From contig DFFU01000022.1 in NCBI GenBank assembly GCA_002372315.1, positions 1 through 20,790 on the forward strand: a stretch of DNA of 20,790 nucleotides, written 5' to 3'. Shown one piece after another: positions 8,225 through 12,811 of the stretch. Position 1 is the first letter of the stretch, and each line of letters opens with the position of its first letter. Origin of the DNA: Alphaproteobacteria bacterium UBA3768 (GTDB lineage Bacteria > Pseudomonadota > Alphaproteobacteria > CAAHEQ01 > UBA3637). The notes under the pieces were generated by a model that was given only the letters and a program-made list of their open reading frames with translations, was not told the origin of the DNA and did no database searches. The translations under genes were made by a program, and so were the position numbers.

Positions 8225-8245
8225 CTCGCTATAAAAGTGAGTTAA
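8221..8245 (+). terminator. Hairpin after pyk
   Basis: It overlaps the pyk stop codon. Ten paired bases (8221-8230 with 8236-8245, one G-U) close a 5-base loop. The tail is A/T-rich (TATTATATT) rather than a clean T run, so it may be a weak terminator or mainly an RNA-stabilising end. Confidence 0.5.
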
Positions 8246-8267
8246 TATTATATTATGTTAAAACTAC

Positions 8268-8296
8268 TTGATTTAATTATGATTTTATGCTAGTGT
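8268..8296 (+). promoter_or_regulatory. Promoter of the small gene at 8361
   Basis: TTGATT (8268-8273), 17 bases, then TAGTGT (8291-8296), with an extended -10 TGC directly before it. The same TTTATGCTA context recurs at the tRNA-Glu, 62-residue-protein and tolC promoters. RNA would start near 8303. Confidence 0.6.
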
Positions 8297-8300
8297 GGCT

Positions 8301-8359
8301 TTTGTATTTGCCTCAATAAGATTCTGTAGTTGAAAATTATTATCCAAAGGAAATACAAA
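8301..8359 (+). promoter_or_regulatory. 5'-UTR stem that hides the Shine-Dalgarno
   Basis: TTTGTATTT (8301-8309) is perfectly complementary to AAATACAAA (8351-8359). After a bulged G the stem continues with CC (8311-8312) paired to GG (8349-8350). The Shine-Dalgarno AAAGGAAA (8346-8353) lies inside the 3' arm and the GTG start follows at 8361. The 5' arm falls at the predicted RNA start. An inner TCAA / TTGA pair (8313-8316 with 8330-8333) could fold the loop. This layout suits translational control by RNA folding, possibly temperature- or factor-dependent; that is an inference. Confidence 0.5.
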
Positions 8360-8360
8360 T

Positions 8361-8579
8361 GTGGCCAAAAACAAAAAATTATGGCAACAACTAGAAAAGC
8401 AAAAAGATAAACCTGTCATTTCAAATTATATACCTGAAACGCTTGCCACTCTTTCATCAATTTCTCATGACCACTATAATCCTAAAATGGATATTTTTGT
8501 CAATGACGAAAAATTTACCCAAAAACGCCCTGTTATATGGAGTAACGGATCTGAACATTTTTATGAAGACATGAAGTAA
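8361..8579 (+). CDS. Small protein of unknown function, 72 residues
   Basis: The start is a GTG (protein begins MAKNKKLWQQLEKQ) with AAAGGAAA 8 bases upstream; an ATG two bases earlier is in another frame. The protein is polar, with a lysine/glutamine-rich N-terminal helix (about 1-18), then a mixed segment and the C-terminus IWSNGSEHFYEDMK. No signal peptide, membrane helix or recognised domain is seen, so a cytosolic role is likely. Its own promoter and a structured 5' UTR support that it is real. The repeat array begins 9 bases after its stop. Confidence 0.6.
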   Translation: MAKNKKLWQQLEKQKDKPVISNYIPETLATLSSISHDHYNPKMDIFVNDEKFTQKRPVIWSNGSEHFYEDMK

Positions 8580-8665
8580 TCAACAGATTTTCTGGGATAG
8601 TCATTTAAGGCTTTCAAAACAGCAACATTGAAAATAAAGGAAAATTCATGGTGTTTTAATGGCTT

Positions 8666-8701
8666 TGTGTCCCAGTGTTGTGTCTCAGTCCTGTGTCCCA
8701 C
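8666..8701. repeat. Three tandem copies of a 13-base unit
   Basis: TGTGTCCCAG (8666), TGTGTCTCAG (8679) and TGTGTCCCAC (8692) recur with a 13-base period and variable 3-base spacers. The period is not a multiple of three, so this is a DNA-level, not a protein-level, repeat. Confidence 0.8.
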
Positions 8702-8725
8702 CTAAAACCCTGTATTCTGGGCATG

Positions 8726-8746
8726 AAAAACCCTTGATAAACAAGG
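8726..8746 (-). terminator. Terminator of the MORN-repeat gene
   Basis: On the minus strand CCTTG / CAAGG closes a 5-base loop and is followed by GTTTTT, 43 bases past the stop of the gene starting at 9797. Confidence 0.6.
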
Positions 8747-8789
8747 TCTTAATCTGAAAGTGGCGAGGCTTTGTGTGCAATTCACGAAC

Positions 8790-9797
8790 TCAATATGCCA
8801 TGACAGAACAAGACTCTACACCAGTTTTGTTACCTTTTTCATTATATTCATGACAACATTGTTTCCAAGGTGATTGGTTACCTTCTGCTGGGTCACATTT
8901 TTTTCTAAGATTACCATTTTCCCAATACTTTTCTGTTGTTCCGTCTTCAAAATATTTTTCTTTCAATTTTCCATTCTTATCAAACATCTCATACGGAATA
9001 TTTAAATAGTTTTCAAAGTGATCCGTTCTAGTAAATTCCTTCTTTGTTGATCCCTTTTCTATCTTAATTCTTATTTGGCCGTTTTTATAGTATTCCTCTA
9101 ATCCAATCAGTTCTTCAGATAGATAAGTACAATCTTTATTACCACTTTGATCAGGGCAATAAAAAGAAGACTTTTCCACTACTATTCGCCATTCTTTCGA
9201 TCTTATTTGACCATTATTATAATAACTTTCATAATAAATCTCTTTTCCATCCTTTGAGGTTTCACGTTTTGCTTTTAATTGCCCATTTTTATAATGAATG
9301 ATGAAATCTTTTTTGTCATTATAAAAACTGGTACTTTCATCATAATCGTCATTATCTTCTGCTTCCAACTGTTTATCTTCGTATATAGGATGTTCATACG
9401 ATCTTATTTTATCATCATATAATTTGTAAAATTGTCCATTTAAAAAATCAAAACAGTATCTTTTTTCTTCGTCATATTTTAATTCAATATATTTTTGGTC
9501 TATTTGAAAAAAATCTTGCACATATTGATCAATTTCTTCTTCTGAAAAAAGTTCTGGAAAAGCTTTTTTTAGTTTTTCTTCTGAAAAAGAAACTTTTTCT
9601 GTGCAATCATAACATCTAGAAAACCTATTTAAGCCCAATGAAGATCCACCACCACCACTTTGGCAAATGGGGGTATCTTGAGCTAGTTTATCTTTGTTTT
9701 CGATCTCCATTCCAAAGCATAGAGTTGATTGTAAAAAGCAACATATTATGCTCATTAGCATTCCCAATTTAATTGTGTTTTTTCCAAAATCTTTCAT
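8790..9797 (-). CDS. Secreted YwqK/MORN-like repeat protein
   Basis: 335 residues with a signal peptide (basic KNTIK, hydrophobic 11-28, likely cut near CFG/ME). A poly-Gly patch (GGGG) and CYDC follow, then a charged middle (about 65-160). The C-terminal half has at least five copies of a MORN_2/YwqK-type unit: HYKNGQLKAKRE, SYYNNGQIRSKE, EYYKNGQIRIKIE, FDKNGKLKEKYFEDG, KYWENGNLRKKC. Such repeats form beta-hairpin arrays seen in surface and secreted proteins and in some toxin-immunity proteins; the function here is unknown. The start has a strong GGAGG 4 bases upstream, and a near-consensus promoter lies at 9824-9853. The stop codon sits at the edge of repeat copy A. It is a single-gene unit with its own terminator. 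Confidence 0.85.
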   Translation of the reverse strand: MKDFGKNTIKLGMLMSIICCFLQSTLCFGMEIENKDKLAQDTPICQSGGGGSSLGLNRFSRCYDCTEKVSFSEEKLKKAFPELFSEEEIDQYVQDFFQIDQKYIELKYDEEKRYCFDFLNGQFYKLYDDKIRSYEHPIYEDKQLEAEDNDDYDESTSFYNDKKDFIIHYKNGQLKAKRETSKDGKEIYYESYYNNGQIRSKEWRIVVEKSSFYCPDQSGNKDCTYLSEELIGLEEYYKNGQIRIKIEKGSTKKEFTRTDHFENYLNIPYEMFDKNGKLKEKYFEDGTTEKYWENGNLRKKCDPAEGNQSPWKQCCHEYNEKGNKTGVESCSVMAY

Positions 9798-9823
9798 TAT
9801 ACCTCCATTTTTTAATTGATTTC

Positions 9824-9853
9824 ATTATACCATATGTTTATTTCGCATTGCAA
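9824..9853 (-). promoter_or_regulatory. Promoter of the MORN-repeat gene
   Basis: On the minus strand TTGCAA (9853-9848), 18 bases, then TATAAT (9829-9824), with TGG before the -10 (extended). RNA would start about 20 bases before the ATG at 9797. It shares the context TTATTGCAAT with the promoter at 10480-10508. Confidence 0.8.
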
Positions 9854-9934
9854 TAATAAACTCAAATTTTCTGGGATAGTATTTCAAGGCTCCCGAGGGG
9901 CGAGTATTGAAAAATAAGGAAATTTTTTAAAATT

Positions 9935-9985
9935 AGTTCGTAAATTTATAAAAATAGCTTGTTTTTGATTTTGAATTTACGAACT
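9935..9985. repeat. Palindrome in copy B
   Basis: A perfect 12-base inverted repeat, AGTTCGTAAATT (9935-9946) against AATTTACGAACT (9974-9985), around a 27-base A/T-rich loop. The matching structure in copy C keeps the arms and changes the loop. Confidence 0.85.
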
Positions 9986-10009
9986 CGAATAAGTGCTTAT
10001 TTTATAAAG

Positions 10010-10034
10010 AAAAAACGCCCATTGAAGGACGTTT
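10010..10034 (-). terminator. Terminator of the Cys-rich gene
   Basis: On the minus strand AAACGTCC / GGGCGTTT (one G-U pair, 6-base loop) runs into six T. It lies 30 bases past the stop of the gene starting at 10441. Confidence 0.75.
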
Positions 10035-10063
10035 ACATTTGATGGTGAGGCTTTGTGTGCAAT

Positions 10064-10441
10064 TCACGAACTAGATTTTAAAATACAGGCTTTTCTTTTA
10101 AAAGTTCTTTTAGGCGGACAAGATTCTCCTTCTCCACAATTACGAAGAATTTCTATTTCTTTCATTTCACGATTTGAACATTTGGAACATTCTTCATCAT
10201 TTGTGAATACATTTTTGGAATAAGAACAAGGATAACAATTTTTTCTAGAATCTCTAAAAGACCTGCTTGCTAGAAGTCTGTTATCACATTTATTACATTC
10301 TTCAACTGTAGAAGAGATTATATTATCCTCTAAACAAGAATGATTGTTTCCATCAAGATCAAAAAATGTTTCATCTGCTTGAACATTAAAATTTATTGTT
10401 AAAAGTGGTACAGAAAAAATAATCGCTAAAAATTTCTTCAT
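10064..10441 (-). CDS. Small secreted cysteine-rich protein
   Basis: 125 residues. A clear signal peptide (MKKFLAIIFSVPLLTINFNVQA, likely cut after Ala22) means export to the periplasm or beyond. The mature part has ten cysteines, including three CxxC pairs (49/52, 69/72, 85/88). The unit EECxKCxNR occurs twice (ECNKCDNR at 48-55 and ECSKCSNR at 84-91), so the protein is an internal duplication, possibly a small metal-binding or disulfide-rich domain. I do not recognise a named family. The start is the ATG at 10441 with AAAGGAAA upstream and a consensus-like promoter. The last codons fall inside the repeat motif of copy B (AGTTCGTGA supplies the stop). It is a single-gene unit. Confidence 0.8.
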   Translation of the reverse strand: MKKFLAIIFSVPLLTINFNVQADETFFDLDGNNHSCLEDNIISSTVEECNKCDNRLLASRSFRDSRKNCYPCSYSKNVFTNDEECSKCSNREMKEIEILRNCGEGESCPPKRTFKRKACILKSSS

Positions 10442-10479
10442 AATTTTCCTTTCAGTACAGAAAAAATCTTCGTAAATTT

Positions 10480-10508
10480 ATTATATTTTAAGCATTTGTA
10501 AATTGCAA
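10480..10508 (-). promoter_or_regulatory. Promoter of the Cys-rich gene
   Basis: On the minus strand TTGCAA (10508-10503), 17 bases, then a perfect TATAAT (10485-10480). RNA would start near 10473, about 30 bases before the ATG. The leader contains ATTTACGAAG, a partial copy of the array's ACGAACT motif. Confidence 0.8.
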
Positions 10509-10588
10509 TAAAAATGTTGTTTTTTTGGGATAGTATTTTAATGTTCCCAGATGAAGAGTATTGAAAAATAAGGATTTTTTGTAAAATT

Positions 10589-10639
10589 AGTTCGTAAATT
10601 TGTAAAAATAGCTGATTTTCAAAAATCAACTTACGAACT
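10589..10639. repeat. Palindrome in copy C
   Basis: Arms AGTTCGTAA (10589-10597) and TTACGAACT (10631-10639) enclose a second nested palindrome, TGATTTT / AAAATCA (10613-10619 with 10622-10628), that copy B lacks. Total span is 51 bases, the same as in copy B. Confidence 0.8.
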
Positions 10640-10663
10640 CGCACAAATGCTTGGAAACAAAAG

Positions 10664-10687
10664 AAAAAACGCCCGTAAAAGGCGTTT
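10664..10687 (-). terminator. Terminator of tRNA-Glu
   Basis: On the minus strand AAACGCC / GGCGTTT (7 bp, 7-base loop) is followed by further T. It lies about 10 bases past the tRNA CCA end. Confidence 0.8.
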
Positions 10688-10696
10688 TGCACTTAA

Positions 10697-10771
10697 TGGT
10701 GACCCTAACGGGATTTGAACCCATATACTGGCCTTGAGAGGGCCATATCCTAACCATTAGATGATAGGGTC
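10697..10771 (-). tRNA. tRNA-Glu (anticodon CUC)
   Basis: The minus strand folds as a tRNA. The acceptor stem GACCCTA / TAGGGTC is fully paired. The D-arm region contains TCTAATGGTTAGGAT, and the anticodon arm TGGCC / GGCCA carries loop CTCTCAA with anticodon CTC reading GAG. The T-arm holds GGTTCAAATCC, then discriminator A and an encoded CCA. Its own promoter lies upstream and a terminator downstream. The 3' end abuts the repeat array. Confidence 0.95.
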
Positions 10772-10791
10772 ATTCTTACAACAACTCCTGT

Positions 10792-10820
10792 ATGCTAGCA
10801 TAAAACACATAAAATTACAA
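10792..10820 (-). promoter_or_regulatory. Promoter of tRNA-Glu
   Basis: On the minus strand TTGTAA (10820-10815), 17 bases, then TAGCAT (10797-10792) in the extended context TTTTATGCTAG. RNA would start about 15 bases before the mature 5' end. Confidence 0.65.
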
Positions 10821-10828
10821 GAGTATTT

Positions 10829-11017
10829 TTAACGCATTTTTTGCGTATTCATAACTTGAACGGGTTCTGTATGATTTTTATGAAAATGCTTTTTAAATTC
10901 TTGGCATCCACGCAAACCTGCGCATATAAACAAACCTGCAAATCCCACCCAAAAAACAATACCAGCAGCCAAATTGACGCGATCACCTGTTTCTTTGTCT
11001 ACAATTTCACAACTCAT
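10829..11017 (-). CDS. Small single-helix membrane protein, 62 residues
   Basis: It begins MSCEIVDKETGDRVNLAAG. One hydrophobic segment (about 15-35, LAAGIVFWVGFAGLFICAGL) is followed by a basic, His-containing tail (FKKHFHKNH), which suggests an inner-membrane protein with the tail in the cytosol. No family is recognised. It is likely real: GGAG sits 6 bases before the ATG, and a perfect-spacing promoter (TTGACA, 17, TACAAT) lies upstream. It is a single-gene unit between tspO and tRNA-Glu. Confidence 0.65.
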   Translation of the reverse strand: MSCEIVDKETGDRVNLAAGIVFWVGFAGLFICAGLRGCQEFKKHFHKNHTEPVQVMNTQKMR

Positions 11018-11046
11018 GTATTCTCCTTTTAATATTCAGGTTTGTT

Positions 11047-11075
11047 ATTGTAGCATAAAAAAATATTTTTGTCAA
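11047..11075 (-). promoter_or_regulatory. Strong promoter of the 62-residue membrane protein
   Basis: On the minus strand TTGACA (11075-11070), 17 bases, then TACAAT (11052-11047) with TGC before the -10. This is the closest match to the sigma70 consensus in the window. It lies just past the stop of tspO. Confidence 0.8.
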
Positions 11076-11079
11076 TCTT

Positions 11080-11538
11080 TTAAAGAACAATATAACTGTT
11101 CAAGTAGAGTGCGAAAAATCCCCAAAACAGTGTTGGAATCAATAGCCATCCAGCATATTTAGAAACCTTATAAAAGACACAAATATTCATGATCAAGGCA
11201 ATAATTAAAAAGATTAAAACAATTTCTGCTAATATTGGAGAACGTAAAAAGAAAAAGCAAAAACTCCATAACATATTGAGCCCCAGTTGGACAACAAACC
11301 AACGTGGACTTGCCCTACCCCATACTAAAAACATAGAAAGCGCCATCATAAAAAACAAAATGCTCCACACAACAGGAAAAACCCAATCAGGTGGCGTTAA
11401 AGGCGAATTAGGTAATTGATGATACCATGCCAATGTTTCTTGATCCATATAAAGTGAACCTATAAATCCAACAAAATTGACAATAACCAATAAAAATAAC
11501 AATTCGCCAACTTGACGCCACACAGATTTCTTTTGCAT
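11080..11538 (-). CDS. tspO: TspO/MBR family membrane protein
   Basis: 152 residues, mostly hydrophobic, with five expected transmembrane helices. The family binds porphyrins, cholesterol-like ligands and small aromatic compounds in the bacterial membrane. Signature elements are present: YHQLPNSPLTPPDWVFPVVWSI in loop 1/helix 2 (Pro-rich loop, WVFPxVW), then MALSMFLVWG, LNMLWSFCFFFLRSP in helix 3, and a C-terminal YLNSYIVL. The ATG is preceded by GGGGG. It is transcribed divergently from comF with only 49 bases between them, so their promoters must be close or overlapping. The specific ligand cannot be told. Confidence 0.9.
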   Translation of the reverse strand: MQKKSVWRQVGELLFLLVIVNFVGFIGSLYMDQETLAWYHQLPNSPLTPPDWVFPVVWSILFFMMALSMFLVWGRASPRWFVVQLGLNMLWSFCFFFLRSPILAEIVLIFLIIALIMNICVFYKVSKYAGWLLIPTLFWGFFALYLNSYIVL

Positions 11539-11587
11539 TTTATCCCCCTTTTGTGTATTTTATATAGGTATTCATAAAGGAATCGCA

Positions 11588-12295
11588 ATGAAATTTTTTG
11601 AAAAAATTTTAAATTATTTATTACCACCTCACTGTCCTATTTGTGAAAAACAAATTTTGGATTCAGGAGCTGTTTGTGGTGAATGTTTTGGAAAATTAGA
11701 TTTTATTCCCAATAGTGTCTGTCAATTTTGTGGAAAACCACTACCCTATAAAGAAGCAAAAGTATGTGCAAGTTGCCTTAAAAAGCCCCCTTTATATACT
11801 TGCGCACGGTCTGTATTAAAATATAATGAGATCTCCAAAGCAATCATATTACCTTTTAAACATGCTGATGCTGTTGAATTAGCACCGCTTCTAAGCCAAT
11901 GGATGAATTCTCGATATAGTGATCTAATTATAACTTCAGATTGTTTAATTCCCGTACCATTGCACACTAAAAGATTATTTAAACGCAAATATAATCAATC
12001 CGCTTTATTAGCAAAAAATTTGGCAAAAATACATCATAAATCCTATCTGCCCAGAGTATTAAGACGCACCAAGAATACCCAAAGTCAAGGACATATGAAT
12101 GCCAATAAGCGTCAGGAAAACATCAAAAACGCTTTTCAAGTTTCAAATTCTCAACAAATAAAGAATAAGAACGTTTTAATAATTGATGATGTCTTAACCA
12201 CAGGTGCTACTGTCAATGAATGCACAAAAGTTTTATTAAAAGCGGGCGCAAAACAAGTGAATGTTTTAACGCTTGCCCGTGTGATAAAAGAATAG
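11588..12295 (+). CDS. comF: ComF family phosphoribosyltransferase-like protein
   Basis: 235 residues. The N-terminus has eight cysteines in four CxxC pairs (16/19, 30/33, 45/48, 60/63), a double zinc-ribbon typical of ComF. The C-terminal PRTase fold carries the PRPP loop VLIIDDVLTTGAT (196-208). ComF/GntX proteins act in the cytosol in uptake of single-stranded DNA during natural transformation, or in salvage-type functions in organisms without known competence. Seen with a pilin-like gene in the same window it is compatible with competence, but the two are 11 kb apart and the link is weak. The start has AAAGGAA 5 bases before the ATG. Confidence 0.92.
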   Translation: MKFFEKILNYLLPPHCPICEKQILDSGAVCGECFGKLDFIPNSVCQFCGKPLPYKEAKVCASCLKKPPLYTCARSVLKYNEISKAIILPFKHADAVELAPLLSQWMNSRYSDLIITSDCLIPVPLHTKRLFKRKYNQSALLAKNLAKIHHKSYLPRVLRRTKNTQSQGHMNANKRQENIKNAFQVSNSQQIKNKNVLIIDDVLTTGATVNECTKVLLKAGAKQVNVLTLARVIKE

Positions 12296-12350
12296 AGGAT
12301 ATTTTTTACAATTTGATAAAATGTAAAAATACAGAATCAATAAAACCAAG

Positions 12351-12390
12351 GATTTCACCACTTTTAACTTTTTGGTGGGATTAAATTTTT
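12351..12390 (+). terminator. Terminator after comF
   Basis: GATTTCACCA (12351-12360) pairs with TGGTGGGATT (12373-12382), with some G-U pairs and a 12-base loop, followed by AAATTTTT. It lies in the 166-base gap between comF and the convergent popZ-like gene. A second weaker stem, TTTTTACA / TGTAAAAA (12303-12310 with 12322-12329), precedes it. No gene is seen in this gap. Confidence 0.5.
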
Positions 12391-12461
12391 ACGCATCCTC
12401 TGTCGCTGTTCATATGGTTTATACCTATCTCTACCTTTGTCAAGAGACAATTCTATTTTAT

Positions 12462-12803
12462 TTAAAAATTCGGTAAAATTTTATGAATTTCCTGTTGTAC
12501 CTGATCATTATCCAAATCTGGACGCATTTGAATCAACCAATCTTTTAAAAGTGGGCGTAATTCATTAGTCAGTGTCTGTCGTTTATGCGATATCTCCTGA
12601 TTCGCCATTTTATTTAAGACACGTTGCATACGTTTTTTTAAATCAGACGAATCATCACAGCGCATTTCTGGAGTCAAGATAAAAATATCTTCAACAGAAT
12701 CTTCCTCATCAATGGTTTCGATATGATTCGTATCCACTTCGTTCGTCAACATCTGACGAATTGACGATAAAACCTCATCCATGGACATTTCTGGTTCCGT
12801 CAC
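12462..12803 (-). CDS. popZ: PopZ-like polar organizing protein (DUF2497)
   Basis: 113 residues. PopZ forms a polar microdomain that tethers the chromosome origin through ParB and recruits cell-cycle kinases. The layout matches: a short N-terminal helix MSMDEVLSSIRQML (6-19) that binds clients, an acidic middle (EDSVEDIF, then the ILTPEM box) and the conserved C-terminal assembly helices, ending LRPLLKDWLIQMRPDL and EIHKILP. It is clearly shorter than the Caulobacter protein (177 residues), mainly in the acidic/proline linker. It starts 8 bases after the tolC-like gene, an arrangement known from other alphaproteobacteria. Confidence 0.85.
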   Translation of the reverse strand: MTEPEMSMDEVLSSIRQMLTNEVDTNHIETIDEEDSVEDIFILTPEMRCDDSSDLKKRMQRVLNKMANQEISHKRQTLTNELRPLLKDWLIQMRPDLDNDQVQQEIHKILPNF

Positions 12804-12811
12804 TATTCCCC

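Larger units (their letters stand above)
8588..8791. repeat. Intergenic repeat, copy A (degenerate)
   Basis: It shares two ends with copy B: TTTTCTGGGATAGT at 8588-8601 followed by ATTTAAGGCT and ATTGAAAATAAAGGAAA, and at the other end GGCGAGGCTTTGTGTGCAAT followed by TCACGAACT (8762-8790). The middle is different: it holds a 13-base tandem repeat and another hairpin in place of the palindrome of copies B and C. No coding sequence is seen in this stretch. Confidence 0.65.
9867..10072. repeat. Intergenic repeat, copy B
   Basis: About 200 bases between the two secreted-protein genes. Read on the plus strand: TTTTCTGGGATAGTATTT (9867-9884), GAGTATTGAAAAATAAGG, the palindrome 9935-9985, a terminator-type GAAAAAACGCCC (10009-10020) hairpin, GATGGTGA, then GGCTTTGTGTGCAAT with TCACGAACT. 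It aligns with copy C from the CTGGGATAGT-type box to the ATGGTGA, and with copy A at both outer ends. It is non-coding. Confidence 0.8.
10521..10699. repeat. Intergenic repeat, copy C (next to tRNA-Glu)
   Basis: It aligns with copy B: TTTTTTGGGATAGTATTT (10521-10538), GAGTATTGAAAAATAAGG, the palindrome 10589-10639, GAAAAAACGCCC (10663-10674) and ATGGTGA. Here the ATGGTGA overlaps the CCA tail of tRNA-Glu, whereas in copy B it is followed by unrelated sequence. Confidence 0.8.

Noticed and set aside
8114..8380. A 17-base identity, GCCAAAAACAAAAAATT, in pyk (8114-8130) and the small gene (8364-8380), in the same frame (AKNKKL).
   Set aside because: Low-complexity A-rich sequence with no similarity beyond it; chance is the simplest explanation.
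10044..10072. A second, decayed tRNA at the end of copy B (ends in CACCA).
   Set aside because: The distance from a T-loop-like TTCGTGA to the CCA is too long and no acceptor pairing is seen.
9935..10639. CRISPR array or integron attC array.
   Set aside because: Repeats are too few and too far apart for CRISPR. The palindromes lack a clear GTTRRRY core and no integrase is present, so neither name is justified; only the cassette-like layout is reported.
10438..10692. An 84-codon open frame on the minus strand across repeat copy C.
   Set aside because: It lies over the promoter, palindrome and terminator of the repeat, has no suitable ribosome site and gives a low-complexity Phe/Ile/Lys-rich protein.
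12391..12461. A minus-strand promoter starting with a perfect TTGACA near 12450.
   Set aside because: No -10 at a proper distance gives a good match, and it would drive transcription antisense into comF with no gene behind it.
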